32,696 nucleotides of DNA, from assembly GCA_903861305.1 (NCBI GenBank), contig CAIOTT010000056.1, forward strand, positions 69,918 to 102,613, written 5' to 3'. Source of the DNA: Candidatus Omnitrophota bacterium. Its GTDB lineage: Bacteria; Omnitrophota; Gorgyraeia; Zapsychrales; Fredricksoniimonadaceae. Made by a program: the position numbers and the translations under genes. Each line of letters begins with the position of its first letter. Position 1 is the stretch's first letter. Under the pieces are notes generated by a model. That model was given only the letters and a program-made list of their open reading frames with translations, searched no databases and was not told the origin of the DNA. Below, piece by piece: positions 16,465 through 26,430 of the stretch.

Positions 16465-17930
16465 CGCCTGGAAGGATTCACCCGTTCGAAATCAATGTGG
16501 CCCTGGTAGGGATCGAGGTCGGTGAGGCGAACATGGACTTTCTGCCCTACCGCCATCCTGTCACCGCCGCGCACCACGCGCCCTTCGACCGGCGGCGCCA
16601 GCAGGCGGACGTAAACACCTTTTTCAGAAGCGCCGGTCACAATGCCGTCGAACGCCTCGCCGATATGCCCGGTCATCAGCACTGCGGCCGCGACCTTCTG
16701 CATGAAGCGCTCCACTTTCTTCGAGGCCTTGTCGCGGTCCGTGCACCAGGCGGAATGTTCGATGAGCTCGCGGCGGTCGTACGGGCACGGCTTGCCGTCA
16801 AGCACCGCCTTGAGAAGCCGCTGGATGATCACATCCACATACCGCCGGTTCGGCGCTGTCGAATGCGTATAGTCGGAGACCGCAAGGCCGAAATGGCCGA
16901 CCGGCGGCTTGCCCGGTTCCAGCATCATGTATTCCCCCGGCCCCAAAAGCTTCACGATGGCCAGCGAAAGGTCGGGGAACCGCACGGGATCCGCGGCCTT
17001 GCGTTTGAACAGGAATAATGACAACGCCCGGGAATCGGGTTCTGGCGGAAGCTTCGTACCAAATTCCGCCGCAAGGTCCACGATGCCAGGCCAGTTCTTG
17101 GGAATGCGCACGATCCGCTGGATCACAGGGACCTTCGCCTTTTCCAGAAAACCCATCACCGTGCCGTTGGCCGCGATCATGAAATTCTCGATGAGATAAT
17201 GCGCCCGGTCCTCGCTCGGAAGGACAAGCGCGGTGACCACCTCGTTCATCATGACCGGCTTGACCTCAAGGCTTTCAAGTTCGAGCGCGCCGCGCTCCAT
17301 GCGGAACGTCTTGAGGCGGCCGGAAGCTTCGTCCTGCAGGCGCACCTGCGTCTCCAGGCCCGGGATCCCGGCAAATGCCGCCGGCGCGGGCCCCCTGTCC
17401 TCAAGCCAGGCGCCGGCCTCTTCATAAACAAGCTTGGCCTTGTTGCACACCAGGGCCCGGTAAATATCCCCGCGGCGGACATCCCCGTTCTTGAGCACCG
17501 CGAACTCAATGACGATCGCCGCGCGGTCCTCACCGGGCTTGAGCGACGTGAGGTCGGTCGAGAATTTCGGGGGCAGCATGGGAAATGTTTCAATGCCGGT
17601 GTAAACGGACGTGGCGTTGTGCTCGGCGTAAAGGTCGGCCTCGCTGCCTTTGTGGACAAAAAGGTCGACGTCCGCGATGGCAACCTTGACCCTGATCTCC
17701 TGGTTCGGGCCGTATTCGGCATATTCGATCTGATCGAGGTCGAGCGAATCCGCGTTGTCAATGGAAGACCACAGCAGGGAACGCAGGTCAGAGCGTTCAC
17801 CCCGATGGGAACGCAGGACGCGCTCGGCATCAAGGCCCCTGAGTTCCTGCTCCACCCGCCGCGGGAACTGGTGATGGAAGCCGTAGCGGTCCATGGCCCG
17901 CCGGGCAATGCTGTGAAGGTCAATAGACAT
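16461..17930 (-). CDS. RNB-domain exoribonuclease (RNase II/R family)
   Basis: 489 aa; RNB motifs DLRSLLWSSIDNADSLDLDQIEYAE, VKVAIADVDLFVHKGSEADLYAEHNATSVY, MLPPKFSTDLTSLKPGEDRAAIVIEF, HFGLAVSDYTHSTAPNRRYVDVIIQRLL. Confidence 0.9.
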   Translation of the reverse strand: MSIDLHSIARRAMDRYGFHHQFPRRVEQELRGLDAERVLRSHRGERSDLRSLLWSSIDNADSLDLDQIEYAEYGPNQEIRVKVAIADVDLFVHKGSEADLYAEHNATSVYTGIETFPMLPPKFSTDLTSLKPGEDRAAIVIEFAVLKNGDVRRGDIYRALVCNKAKLVYEEAGAWLEDRGPAPAAFAGIPGLETQVRLQDEASGRLKTFRMERGALELESLEVKPVMMNEVVTALVLPSEDRAHYLIENFMIAANGTVMGFLEKAKVPVIQRIVRIPKNWPGIVDLAAEFGTKLPPEPDSRALSLFLFKRKAADPVRFPDLSLAIVKLLGPGEYMMLEPGKPPVGHFGLAVSDYTHSTAPNRRYVDVIIQRLLKAVLDGKPCPYDRRELIEHSAWCTDRDKASKKVERFMQKVAAAVLMTGHIGEAFDGIVTGASEKGVYVRLLAPPVEGRVVRGGDRMAVGQKVHVRLTDLDPYQGHIDFERVNPSRR

Positions 17931-18711
17931 CGGGAATAAAATGCTGGCTGTTGATGGGCGGCCGCCTGTAATGTTTGTCCTTCTGGCGCGGCGGCAGCTT
18001 CACCGGCTTGAGGGTAAGGTCCTTGTAAGGGATCAACGACAACAGATGATGGATGCAGTTGAGGCGCGCCCGATCCTTGTCATCGGCCTCGACGACATTC
18101 CAGATGGCTTCCTTGATATCGGTATGGCGGAACATCTCGTCCTTGGCTTTGGAATACTCCACCCACTTGGACCGCGACTGCACATCCATGGGCGAAAGTT
18201 TCCAGCGGCGCACAGGGTCGGTATTGCGCTTCTGGAACCGGCGCTCCTGCTCCTCGTCGCTGATCGAGAACCAGTATTTCACAAGGATAATGCCCGAGCG
18301 GATGAGCATGCGCTCGAATTGCGGGCAAGTGAACAGAAAATCACGGTACTGGTCCTCCGTGCAAAAGCCCATCACGTGTTCAACTCCAGCCCGGTTGTAC
18401 CAGCTGCGGTCGAACAGGACCATCTCGCCGGCAGCCGGGAGTTCATCCACATAACGCTGAAAATACCACTGGCTCTTTTCCTTGTCAGTGGGCGTACCCA
18501 GCGCCACCACACGGCAGATGCGCGGGTTCAGCCGCTGGGTGATACGCTTGATGACCCCGCCTTTGCCGGCCGCGTCACGCCCCTCGAACAGGACAACGAC
18601 CTTTAAGCCCTTCACCTTGACCCATTCGTGAAGCTTGACGAGCTCGATCTGCAATCGGGCGAGTTCCTTCTTGTAGAACTTGCCCTTCAATTTCTTCTTT
18701 TTATCACCCAT
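17920..18711 (-). CDS. ppk2: Polyphosphate kinase 2 family protein
   Basis: 263 aa; Walker A VVVLFEGRDAAGKGGVIKRITQRLNPR; lid/Walker B region VLFDRSWYNRAGVEHVMGFC; KYWFSISDEEQERRFQKRNTDPVRRWKLSPMD, all diagnostic of PPK2. Confidence 0.95.
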   Translation of the reverse strand: MGDKKKKLKGKFYKKELARLQIELVKLHEWVKVKGLKVVVLFEGRDAAGKGGVIKRITQRLNPRICRVVALGTPTDKEKSQWYFQRYVDELPAAGEMVLFDRSWYNRAGVEHVMGFCTEDQYRDFLFTCPQFERMLIRSGIILVKYWFSISDEEQERRFQKRNTDPVRRWKLSPMDVQSRSKWVEYSKAKDEMFRHTDIKEAIWNVVEADDKDRARLNCIHHLLSLIPYKDLTLKPVKLPPRQKDKHYRRPPINSQHFIPDVY

Positions 18712-18779
18712 GACATGACTTTCGGTTGATGCCGGGGACCGTTATCGTCCTGTGCCTCAATGGCGCCTGGCAGAAGGTT

Positions 18780-18807
18780 ATCATAACAACCCGGAACAAA
18801 AAATCAA
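18780..18807 (-). promoter_or_regulatory. Candidate sigma70-like promoter upstream of ppk2
   Basis: Minus strand TTGATT-(16 nt)-TATGAT in the 92-bp gap between menE and ppk2. The -35 hexamer overlaps the menE stop codon. Confidence 0.4.
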
Positions 18808-20222
18808 GCGATGCGTTCCAGGCCTTCGCCGGAAACCAGAACACCAGCCCAGCGCGGACGGTCCACCTTGAGCGGCTCAGGCCCTTCGGCCTGGGGCCAG
18901 CGGAAGAAATCGGCCGGGACCTTGAATTTAGGAAGGGATCGGCACAGATGCGCGGCAAGCAAAGCCCGCGAGACCTCGGCCCCCCGCATACATCGGATGA
19001 GCGCTACAGGGACGCTGCCGAACTCTTCATCGGGCTTCCCCGCGACGAGCGCGGCAGCCACACCCGGGACTTTCAGCAGCCAGGCTTCGACCTCCTCGGG
19101 CTGGATATTCTCCCCGCCTCTGAAGAACATGTTGTCCTTGCGGCCTTTGACCCGAAGCCGGCCGTCCGCATCCAGCTCACCGGTGTCGCCGGTGGCGAAC
19201 CACCCGTCCGCGTCGAAAGGCTTTTCCATGCCCGAGGCGCACGCATACCCCTGGAATAAAACCGCCCCTTTGACCATGATCTCACCGTCGTCTGCCAGCT
19301 TCAGCTCACGGTACGGCAATACGCGCGCGCAGGCAGCAACGGCATCAGCGGCCCCAAGCCGGGATGAGGTGGCGACCTGCGACGCTGTTTCCGTCAAGCC
19401 GTAGGAAATATGGATCGACAACCCCGCGGCCACCGCTTTCTCTAGAAGACGCACAGGGATGGGCGCTCCGCCCAGAAGGATGGCTTTCAACGCGCGCGCC
19501 GCCGCAACACCGCCGGGACCCTCGAGCAGGCGGGCCAGCTGGGTCGGCACCAAAGACACGTGCGTGACGCCGTCCCTCACAAGGACCGCGGCAGGGTCCT
19601 GTTCATCGTGGCCCAGGACAACAGCCGCCCCGGCTGAAAAACAGCGCCAGAGGATGCCGATCCCTCCGACATGAAATAATGGCAGTGACAAAAGCCATCG
19701 GTCCCGGGGGCCAACTGCAATGGCGTCCGCGGCGCCAACGGCGTTATAATGAAAATTGCCGCAGCTCAGCACCGCGGCCTTCGGCATCCCCTGGCTGCCA
19801 GATGTAAATACAACAGCCGCCGCCTGATCAGCCGCGAACCCGACCGCTTCAGCCGCATCAGGGCCCGTCAACGGCATGGCTGCAACGGATGCCGCAAGAT
19901 CACTGTCATCGACAAACGAGGCGCAGTCCAGTTGGGACGCCAAAGCCTTCGCGGCAGGCACAGGATAGCGGGGATTAAAAAGAACGCTGACACATCCTGC
20001 CCGCCAGAGAGAAAAAAGAGCCGCGATATGATCAAGGCTGTTACGGGCAAAGAGCCCCACCCGGCTTCCCGCCGCCGGGCCATCCTGCGTGATCCGCCGC
20101 ACGGCGGCGTTGATGCGCCGGTCCAGTTCCAGGTAAGATATTTCATTGCCGCGGTCACGGACCGCGCAGGCCTGCGGCGTGAGACGGGCATGCACAGAGA
20201 TGGGACAGCCTATTTCAGGCAT
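18804..20222 (-). CDS. menE: o-succinylbenzoate-CoA ligase
   Basis: AMP-binding motif AAVVFTSGSQGMPKAAVLS; HISYGLTETAS; GWFATGDTGELDADGRLRVKGRKDNMFFRGGENIQPEEVE. Start taken as the ATG at 20222 (MPEIGCPISVHARLTPQACAVR), overlapping the menC stop; the ORF extends to 20252. Confidence 0.9.
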   Translation of the reverse strand: MPEIGCPISVHARLTPQACAVRDRGNEISYLELDRRINAAVRRITQDGPAAGSRVGLFARNSLDHIAALFSLWRAGCVSVLFNPRYPVPAAKALASQLDCASFVDDSDLAASVAAMPLTGPDAAEAVGFAADQAAAVVFTSGSQGMPKAAVLSCGNFHYNAVGAADAIAVGPRDRWLLSLPLFHVGGIGILWRCFSAGAAVVLGHDEQDPAAVLVRDGVTHVSLVPTQLARLLEGPGGVAAARALKAILLGGAPIPVRLLEKAVAAGLSIHISYGLTETASQVATSSRLGAADAVAACARVLPYRELKLADDGEIMVKGAVLFQGYACASGMEKPFDADGWFATGDTGELDADGRLRVKGRKDNMFFRGGENIQPEEVEAWLLKVPGVAAALVAGKPDEEFGSVPVALIRCMRGAEVSRALLAAHLCRSLPKFKVPADFFRWPQAEGPEPLKVDRPRWAGVLVSGEGLERIA

Positions 20223-21351
20223 CTTTGACGGGGCGGATGAGTTTGAAATCAAGGTCGCTCTTTTCCAAAGCGTACGGCCCGGGGATGATCATCCTCCCGG
20301 CCGGTTCAAAGGGCTCGTCGAGAAGGTTCTGGGAATACCACTTGCCTGTATCAAGCCCCGCGGGTTCCTCAGGGGTCACCGCGCAGGCCAGATGGGCCAG
20401 CGCCAGCAAACCTACGGAAGATTCAAAGGTGGAACTGATGGCCGCGCGGATCCCGCGGTCATGGGCCCAGCGGACCCATCCCATGGTCTTTTCCCAGCCG
20501 CCCAACAGCATGGGTTTGAGGACCAGCATCTTGAGGTTGTCCAGCCCCTCTAGCTGGTCCTCAGTGCATTCACGCAAGGTCTCATCGAGGGCAAACGGGA
20601 ATTTGGTGATACGGCTGAACTCGTCCAAAGCATCGGGATCGTCAATGGGCTCTTCCAGGTACTCAATGGCACTCGGCTCAAACTCCCTGACAAAATTGAA
20701 CGCCTGGCCGTAGCGCCAGCGGCGATTGGCATCAAGATGAAGCCGGCCATCCGGCGGAAGCACCCCCAGCACCCAGGACACCTTCTGATGGTCCGCCTTG
20801 ATATCAGGGTCCCCGACCTTGAGCTTGAAGGAGCGGCACCCGTCATGGACAGCCGCTAACACCTCTTTCTGAAGGAGCTTCTGGCTCGTTTGCGACAGGA
20901 GCTCCGAACGCGGCACCTGCCCCGTCGACGCCGGGTTAATCAGGCGGTCAAGGCTGACATCACGGCGGCGCGCCAGAAGGTCCAGCACCGCGGTCTCGAA
21001 CGCGCAACGCACGGACGGGAACAACTTCCATGTCCGCAGCCACGCCTCAAAACGCCACGTCAGCGACTCGACATCATCAGGAATGGAATTGCCCCTGACC
21101 TTGTCCTTAAGGAAAAACAGCTGTTTCTGGACATCCTGCAGACGTTCCGCGCTGAAACCGATGAGCGGCGCCACCTCACCCACACCCGTGGTGTGGTCAT
21201 CGCCCTTGATAAAGATCAAGAATCCCGCACGCTCCCGCTGAAACTCTCCGGCAAGCTCAAGCGCCTGGGCCAGCGGCAGGCTGTAACGGAATATCTCAAG
21301 GTCAATGATCTTCACAGGCACCAGCCGATCGAAAAAAGGGCAGCATAACAC
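20215..21351 (-). CDS. menC: o-succinylbenzoate synthase (enolase superfamily)
   Basis: FKLKVGDPDIKADHQKVSWV; LHLDANRRWRYGQAFNFVREFEPSAIEYLEEPIDDP; FALDETLRE; LVLKPMLLGGWEKTMGWVRWA. True start may be internal (~21318, GTG; VPVKIIDLEIFRYSLPL). Confidence 0.92.
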   Translation of the reverse strand: MLCCPFFDRLVPVKIIDLEIFRYSLPLAQALELAGEFQRERAGFLIFIKGDDHTTGVGEVAPLIGFSAERLQDVQKQLFFLKDKVRGNSIPDDVESLTWRFEAWLRTWKLFPSVRCAFETAVLDLLARRRDVSLDRLINPASTGQVPRSELLSQTSQKLLQKEVLAAVHDGCRSFKLKVGDPDIKADHQKVSWVLGVLPPDGRLHLDANRRWRYGQAFNFVREFEPSAIEYLEEPIDDPDALDEFSRITKFPFALDETLRECTEDQLEGLDNLKMLVLKPMLLGGWEKTMGWVRWAHDRGIRAAISSTFESSVGLLALAHLACAVTPEEPAGLDTGKWYSQNLLDEPFEPAGRMIIPGPYALEKSDLDFKLIRPVKDA

Positions 21352-22184
21352 AAAAGGACCCGGCCGGTGGCGGCCAAAGCCTCGTTAAGCGCCGGTCCTT
21401 CACTGAGAGTAAGAACGGTCCTGATCACGGGGGCCGCGACCAGAAGCGTCAGCGCCGCCAGCAGGGTCCAGGGATGCGCGTGCGGGCCTGTAACAAAACA
21501 AAAAGGGACGAGCGCCGCCCCCAGCAGGCACAGGCAATATTCCCATCGGGCAAAAACCCGGCCGAAACGGACCGCGAGCGTGCGCTTGCCGGCCTTGCGG
21601 TCGGCGTCAATATCGCGCAGGTTGTTGACGCAAAGGATGGCGGTCGACAGAAGCCCCGGCCCGACTCCCGCCGCGACAGCCGCCGGATCAAGGCGAAGGG
21701 CCTGCACATAATACGTCCCGGCAACAGCCACAGGCCCAAAAAATACCAGGACAAAAATATCCCCCAGCCCGAGATACCCGAGGGCATGGCGTCCCGCCGT
21801 ATAAAGGATCCCTGCCGCGATGGAAAAGACCCCGATGGCCACCACGGGCCAGCCGCCGCGCCAAACCAGATAAAGCGACACGAGCGCCGCCAGCGCAAAG
21901 GCCAGGATAAAACTGTTGCGCACTGTCGCAGGCGCGATAAGACCCGCCTGCGTCACACGCACGGGGCCGATGCGCTCCGGCGTGTCAGCGCCTTTGCGGA
22001 AATCAAAATAATCATTGGCCAGGTTGGTGCCGATCTGGATAAGGAGCGCTCCCGCCAATGCGCAGCCAGCGGCAAGCGCATGCCCCGCGCCGTCATGCCA
22101 GGCCATGGCCGCGCCGACAACAACAGGCGCCGCGGCCGCGGGAAGGGTTCTGGGACGGATGGCCATCAACCATGGATTTGACAT
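21312..22184 (-). CDS. menA: 1,4-dihydroxy-2-naphthoate prenyltransferase (UbiA family)
   Basis: MSNPWLMAIRPRTLPAAAAPVVVGAAMAW; IGTNLANDYFDFRKGADTPERIGPVRVTQAGLI; LCVNNLRDIDADRKAGKRTLAVRFG; multiple hydrophobic helices. Confidence 0.95.
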   Translation of the reverse strand: MSNPWLMAIRPRTLPAAAAPVVVGAAMAWHDGAGHALAAGCALAGALLIQIGTNLANDYFDFRKGADTPERIGPVRVTQAGLIAPATVRNSFILAFALAALVSLYLVWRGGWPVVAIGVFSIAAGILYTAGRHALGYLGLGDIFVLVFFGPVAVAGTYYVQALRLDPAAVAAGVGPGLLSTAILCVNNLRDIDADRKAGKRTLAVRFGRVFARWEYCLCLLGAALVPFCFVTGPHAHPWTLLAALTLLVAAPVIRTVLTLSEGPALNEALAATGRVLLCYAALFSIGWCL

Positions 22185-22211
22185 AAAAGAAAACCTTACC
22201 TTTAGCGATCG

Positions 22212-23036
22212 TCAGGGACGCCGGGGGAATTTTGAAAAATCAGGTTTGCGTTTTTGAACGAACGCATCCCTTCCCTCCTGGGCCTCGGGAGACATGTAAA
22301 AAAGCATGGTGGCATTGCCCGCGAGTTCCTGCAGGCCGGCCTGCCCGTCGCAATCAGCATTGAGCGCGGCTTTAAGGCAGCGAATGGCCATCGGTGAGTT
22401 GGCCAGGATCTCGCGGCACCAGCTGACCGTCTCTTCTTCAAGGCGCTCAAGCGGTACCACCACATTCACAAGCCCCATCGCCAGCGCCTGAGCGGCATTG
22501 TACTTGCGGCAAAGGAACCATATTTCACGCGCCTTCTTCTGCCCGACGATGCGCGCCATATAGCTGGCGCCGTAACCCCCGTCAAAAGATCCCACACGCG
22601 GGCCGGTCTGGCCGAACACCGCATTTTCCGCGGCGATGGAAATGTCGCACAGAAGATGCAGGACATGCCCTCCGCCAATAGCGTACCCGGCGATCATCGC
22701 GATCACGGGCTTGGGACAGGTGCGTATCTGGCGCTGGAGGTCGAGCACATTGAGGCGGTTGACTCCCTTGGCATCCTTGTAGCCCGCCTCCCCCCTGACC
22801 TTCTGGTCGCCGCCGGAACAGAACGCCCGGCCGCCCGTGCCTGTAAGGATAACGACCCCGATCTTCGCGTCGTCGCGCGCATCATACAACGCCTGCGCCA
22901 TTTCCGTCACCGTCAGCGGACGGAACGCGTTGTGGACCTCAGGGCGGTTGATGGTGATCTTCGCCATACCGCCTGATTTTTCATACGTGATATCCTTGAA
23001 CGTCGCGGCTTTTTTCCATTTCAGCGCGGGGATCAT
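22212..23036 (-). CDS. menB: 1,4-dihydroxy-2-naphthoyl-CoA synthase (crotonase fold)
   Basis: [121 protein letters not shown]. Confidence 0.97.
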   Translation of the reverse strand: MIPALKWKKAATFKDITYEKSGGMAKITINRPEVHNAFRPLTVTEMAQALYDARDDAKIGVVILTGTGGRAFCSGGDQKVRGEAGYKDAKGVNRLNVLDLQRQIRTCPKPVIAMIAGYAIGGGHVLHLLCDISIAAENAVFGQTGPRVGSFDGGYGASYMARIVGQKKAREIWFLCRKYNAAQALAMGLVNVVVPLERLEEETVSWCREILANSPMAIRCLKAALNADCDGQAGLQELAGNATMLFYMSPEAQEGRDAFVQKRKPDFSKFPRRP

Positions 23037-24808
23037 GCTTGTCCTTCCGGTAATGTTTTATCGATGAACACTTTCAGATCTTCCTGCCACGCCTGGTGCA
23101 GACGGAGATTTTCATCGCGGCGTGTCACGACCTCAATGAGCGCGGGGCCTTTGCGGCGGACCGCTTTGGCGTAGGCACGGATAAATGCCGCAGGGGTCTT
23201 AGGCTGCTCATACGGCACCCCGAACATGGCGGCCGCGTGTTCGAAATGATACCCGTGCGGTATCCCGAAAAGACGGTCAACGTCATCCCCAAGCCGCGCC
23301 ACGGGCAGGAAAGAAAATATCCCTCCGCCGTCATTATTCATCACAACGACCGTGACGGGCAGGCGATTGGCCGCGAGGATGGCCAGTGAATTGATATCAT
23401 GCAACGCCGCGAGGTCGCCGATAACAAGCGTGACCGGCCTTGCCAGGCCGCGCGCGAACCCCCCCGCGCTGGCCATGATCCCGTCAATGCCGCTGGCGCC
23501 CCTGTTGGCGCCTATGGCGATATCCCCCGGCCTGACGGCCCCGTACATATCCATGTCGCGCACAGGCATGCTGTTGCTCAGAAAAAGTCCGTGCCCCGCC
23601 GGGAGCTGCCGGGAGACCAGGCGAGCGACCCCGGGTTCGCTCAACGGCCCGCGCGCGGCTTTCTCTATCCTGGCCGCGATCTTCTGCGACAATTTCTGCA
23701 TGGCAACCAGCGCCGGATCTTCCCGCCGCGCCTTGACCTTTGGCGTCACGGCACAACAGAATGCCTCAACCCCCGCCTCGATGCGCAATGTCACCTGGTG
23801 GGCCGGATCATTGCGCAAAGGGTGGTTAAGGACCATCACGTAATGTTCCAGCCTGCGGCTTTCCAGAAAAAGGTTGAGGCGCTTTGAGGTCATCCGCCCG
23901 CCGACCTGCAGGATCCCGTCGATGTCCAGGGACGCGGCAAAACGCGCGCTCAGCAGCATCTGGTCAAAATGATGGATCACGGGCCCTTGCGCCGGCGTCA
24001 ACCGCAATGTGGAGGTGACATCCGGGAACAGGGGCCACTGCAATCTTTCCGCCAGCTCCAGGACAGCGTCCCTCTCCCCCGGCGAACGCAGTTTCCCGAC
24101 AACGATAATACCGCGCTTGACCGCGTCAAGCGCACGGACAACCTCTGCCGTCGCCGCCGCGTTAAGGGTCCCATCCGGAGCGTGGTAGGCCGTATAGGGT
24201 GCCGTGCCTTCCCGGTGCCTGGCAATATCGGCCAGATAATCATCCGGATCAGCGGCACCGGCCACAGGCGCCAGCGGTTCGCGGAACATGCAATTCAGAT
24301 GCACGGGCCCGCCCGGTGAACGCCTCGCCCGGTAAACCGCCTGGTCCACCGTGGTGAGGACCATGGCGGGCGGGATCTCGATCGTCGGGCACGGCAGGTC
24401 ATACTGGAAGCGCACGTATTCAGTGAAAAGGCCAGGCTGTTCGATCGCCTGGTCCGCGCCCGTTTTGCGCAATTCGGGCGGACGGTCCGCCGTGAGCACA
24501 ATGAGAGGAAGTTTTTTTCTGGAACATTCAATGATCCCGGGAAGGAAATTGGCTGCGGCTGTCCCTGACGTGCAGACAATGACAGCCGGCTTTCCCGCCG
24601 CCGCCGCATAGCCCGTCGCAAAGAAAGCCGCGGCCCGTTCATCAAAATGGACAAGCGCTTTGGCGCGCGGTTCACCGGCAATGGCCAGCGCCAGGGGCGC
24701 GGAACGCGATCCGGGGCAAATGATAAAGGTATCAATGCCGTTACGGATCAACTCATCCACAATGAGCCCGGCCCAGATAAAATTGATGTTGGGATCAGCT
24801 GCTGTCAT
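23033..24808 (-). CDS. menD: 2-succinyl-5-enolpyruvyl-6-hydroxy-3-cyclohexene-1-carboxylate synthase (ThDP-dependent)
   Basis: [101 protein letters not shown]. 4-bp overlap with menB. Confidence 0.97.
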   Translation of the reverse strand: MTAADPNINFIWAGLIVDELIRNGIDTFIICPGSRSAPLALAIAGEPRAKALVHFDERAAAFFATGYAAAAGKPAVIVCTSGTAAANFLPGIIECSRKKLPLIVLTADRPPELRKTGADQAIEQPGLFTEYVRFQYDLPCPTIEIPPAMVLTTVDQAVYRARRSPGGPVHLNCMFREPLAPVAGAADPDDYLADIARHREGTAPYTAYHAPDGTLNAAATAEVVRALDAVKRGIIVVGKLRSPGERDAVLELAERLQWPLFPDVTSTLRLTPAQGPVIHHFDQMLLSARFAASLDIDGILQVGGRMTSKRLNLFLESRRLEHYVMVLNHPLRNDPAHQVTLRIEAGVEAFCCAVTPKVKARREDPALVAMQKLSQKIAARIEKAARGPLSEPGVARLVSRQLPAGHGLFLSNSMPVRDMDMYGAVRPGDIAIGANRGASGIDGIMASAGGFARGLARPVTLVIGDLAALHDINSLAILAANRLPVTVVVMNNDGGGIFSFLPVARLGDDVDRLFGIPHGYHFEHAAAMFGVPYEQPKTPAAFIRAYAKAVRRKGPALIEVVTRRDENLRLHQAWQEDLKVFIDKTLPEGQA

Positions 24809-26232
24809 GAAAGCGCCTTGAGGATATTGCTGATCTTAAGCTCGACCTCCGCCCATTCACGGTGCGGATCTGACCCCGCCACAATCCCCGCGCCCGCGAA
24901 AACAGAAAGTTCCCTCCCGCGCACCAGCCCTGAACGGATGGCCACCGCGAATTCAGCCTCGTCGCGGCCGATCCAGCCGACAGGCCCGGCATACCAGCCC
25001 CGGTGAAACGCTTCGGCCGCAGCTATACGTTCCAGCGCCGCAGGGGTCGGTGTCCCCGCCACGGCGGGGGTCGGGTGCAAACGCTCCAGGATGTTCCCGT
25101 CCGTAGTATCAGCCGCCAGCACGCACGTGAAACGGGATACCAGGTGCTGGCTGTCACGGAATTTTTCCACCACCGGCAGCTCGTCAACAGTGCTCTGCTG
25201 GCGCAGCGGCAACAAACTTTCACGGATCGCGTCAATCACATGGTGGTGCTCAAGCCGCTCCTTGGGATCGTTCAATAATTCCGCCGCGAACACCCTGTCC
25301 TCGGCGTCGGATGCGCCGCGCGGCCGCGTCCCGGCAACAGCCTCGGTCCAAAGCCGCGTGCCGCTGCGTTTGAACAACCTCTCAAAAGAAGCCCCAAAGA
25401 ACGCTTCGCCCGCGGACGGCTGGAACAGGAAATGGTAACATCCCGGCGTCACCTTCTGGTAAGCGCGCAGGATCTCCAGCGGGTGGCACGCCGCGGATAA
25501 GGACAGGTCTGTCCTCCTGGCCAGGACGAGTTTTGTGATCACGCCCTCGCCAATGGCCTCCAGGGTCCTTTGCACCGCATCGGCCCAGGCCGCACGTTGG
25601 GGAAGATCGCGTTCACGGGCCACGGTCACGGACGGCGCGGCCGCCGGCACGAAGTCCTGCCTGATCCCGTCAAGCGCGCGCAAGGCGGCGCGGCGGTCCT
25701 CCTTCCCCGGACCATCATTGAAAAAATTAACGGCCAACGACATCCGTTGGCCATGACGATTGATCTCGAGGCGCGCCAGGATGAACCACACGGCCGGAAA
25801 GCCCTGCCATTCCCTGCCCCGGCAAACCTGCGCGAAGGAACTTCCCCCGAAATACCGCGCGCCGGGGGCTCCTGCCGCAAGCACCGGCCGTAAGGCCGCG
25901 TCACACTCCTTGAAATCCTGCGCCGCCATACGGATCTCGTGCGCCATGCCCAGCCCGCCGGTTTCCTGCAGGCCTGAACGGTCCTGCCAGTACACAAGCG
26001 GGTGCATATCCTGCGTTTCAAGAAATGATTTTATATCAAGGGGATCGAGGGCAACTTCAACGCGCTGCCAGCCATCTGCGGCGGAAGAAATGATGCTCTC
26101 TCGCAAAACGGCCAAAGCCTGGGGCAGTGTGAACGTTACCGGTGATGTCAGTGATGGTGCCATGGGTACAGTCCTTAAGGACGCGTTAAAAAAACCGGGC
26201 ACCATCTTATCAAATCCGGCGCAAAATGGCAA
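24805..26232 (-). CDS. menF: Isochorismate synthase
   Basis: Chorismate-binding domain KLVLARRTDLSL; TPGCYHFLFQPSAGEAFFGASFERLF; TEAVAGTRPRGASDAED; HHHVIDAIRESL; HPTPAVAGTP; WYAGPVGWIGRDEAEFAVAIRSGLV. Internal ATG at 26163 with AAGGA upstream is a plausible true start; 4-bp overlap with menD. Confidence 0.95.
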   Translation of the reverse strand: MPFCAGFDKMVPGFFNASLRTVPMAPSLTSPVTFTLPQALAVLRESIISSAADGWQRVEVALDPLDIKSFLETQDMHPLVYWQDRSGLQETGGLGMAHEIRMAAQDFKECDAALRPVLAAGAPGARYFGGSSFAQVCRGREWQGFPAVWFILARLEINRHGQRMSLAVNFFNDGPGKEDRRAALRALDGIRQDFVPAAAPSVTVARERDLPQRAAWADAVQRTLEAIGEGVITKLVLARRTDLSLSAACHPLEILRAYQKVTPGCYHFLFQPSAGEAFFGASFERLFKRSGTRLWTEAVAGTRPRGASDAEDRVFAAELLNDPKERLEHHHVIDAIRESLLPLRQQSTVDELPVVEKFRDSQHLVSRFTCVLAADTTDGNILERLHPTPAVAGTPTPAALERIAAAEAFHRGWYAGPVGWIGRDEAEFAVAIRSGLVRGRELSVFAGAGIVAGSDPHREWAEVELKISNILKALS

Positions 26233-26235
26233 AGG

Positions 26236-26430
26236 CTAGGGTTGCGTTATGGCTCCCTGCTCCAATAGAGCCGGGATGCTGACGGGAACGATCTTCCTGA
26301 TCTGCGGCTCCAGCCCGCTGATCCTGATCCCCTCCAACGGTTGGCGGGACAACGGCAAGGGAACGCCGTGGCCGTCGCGAAGGATCTGGAGACCCATCAG
26401 CGCGGCGTCGAGGTTGATGCCGCCGGTTTT
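26236..26430 (-). other. Shared C-terminal module, copy 2 (end of the 2120-aa protein)
   Basis: GGINLDAALMGLQILRDGHGVPLPLSRQPLEGIRISGLEPQIRKIVPVSIPALLEQG compared with GGIDLGPGMQAVESRDAGQGAVFQFVPDALHKLDGADGIRPVIIGMEPLKDISEFLGLLP at 3945-4130. Confidence 0.6.
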
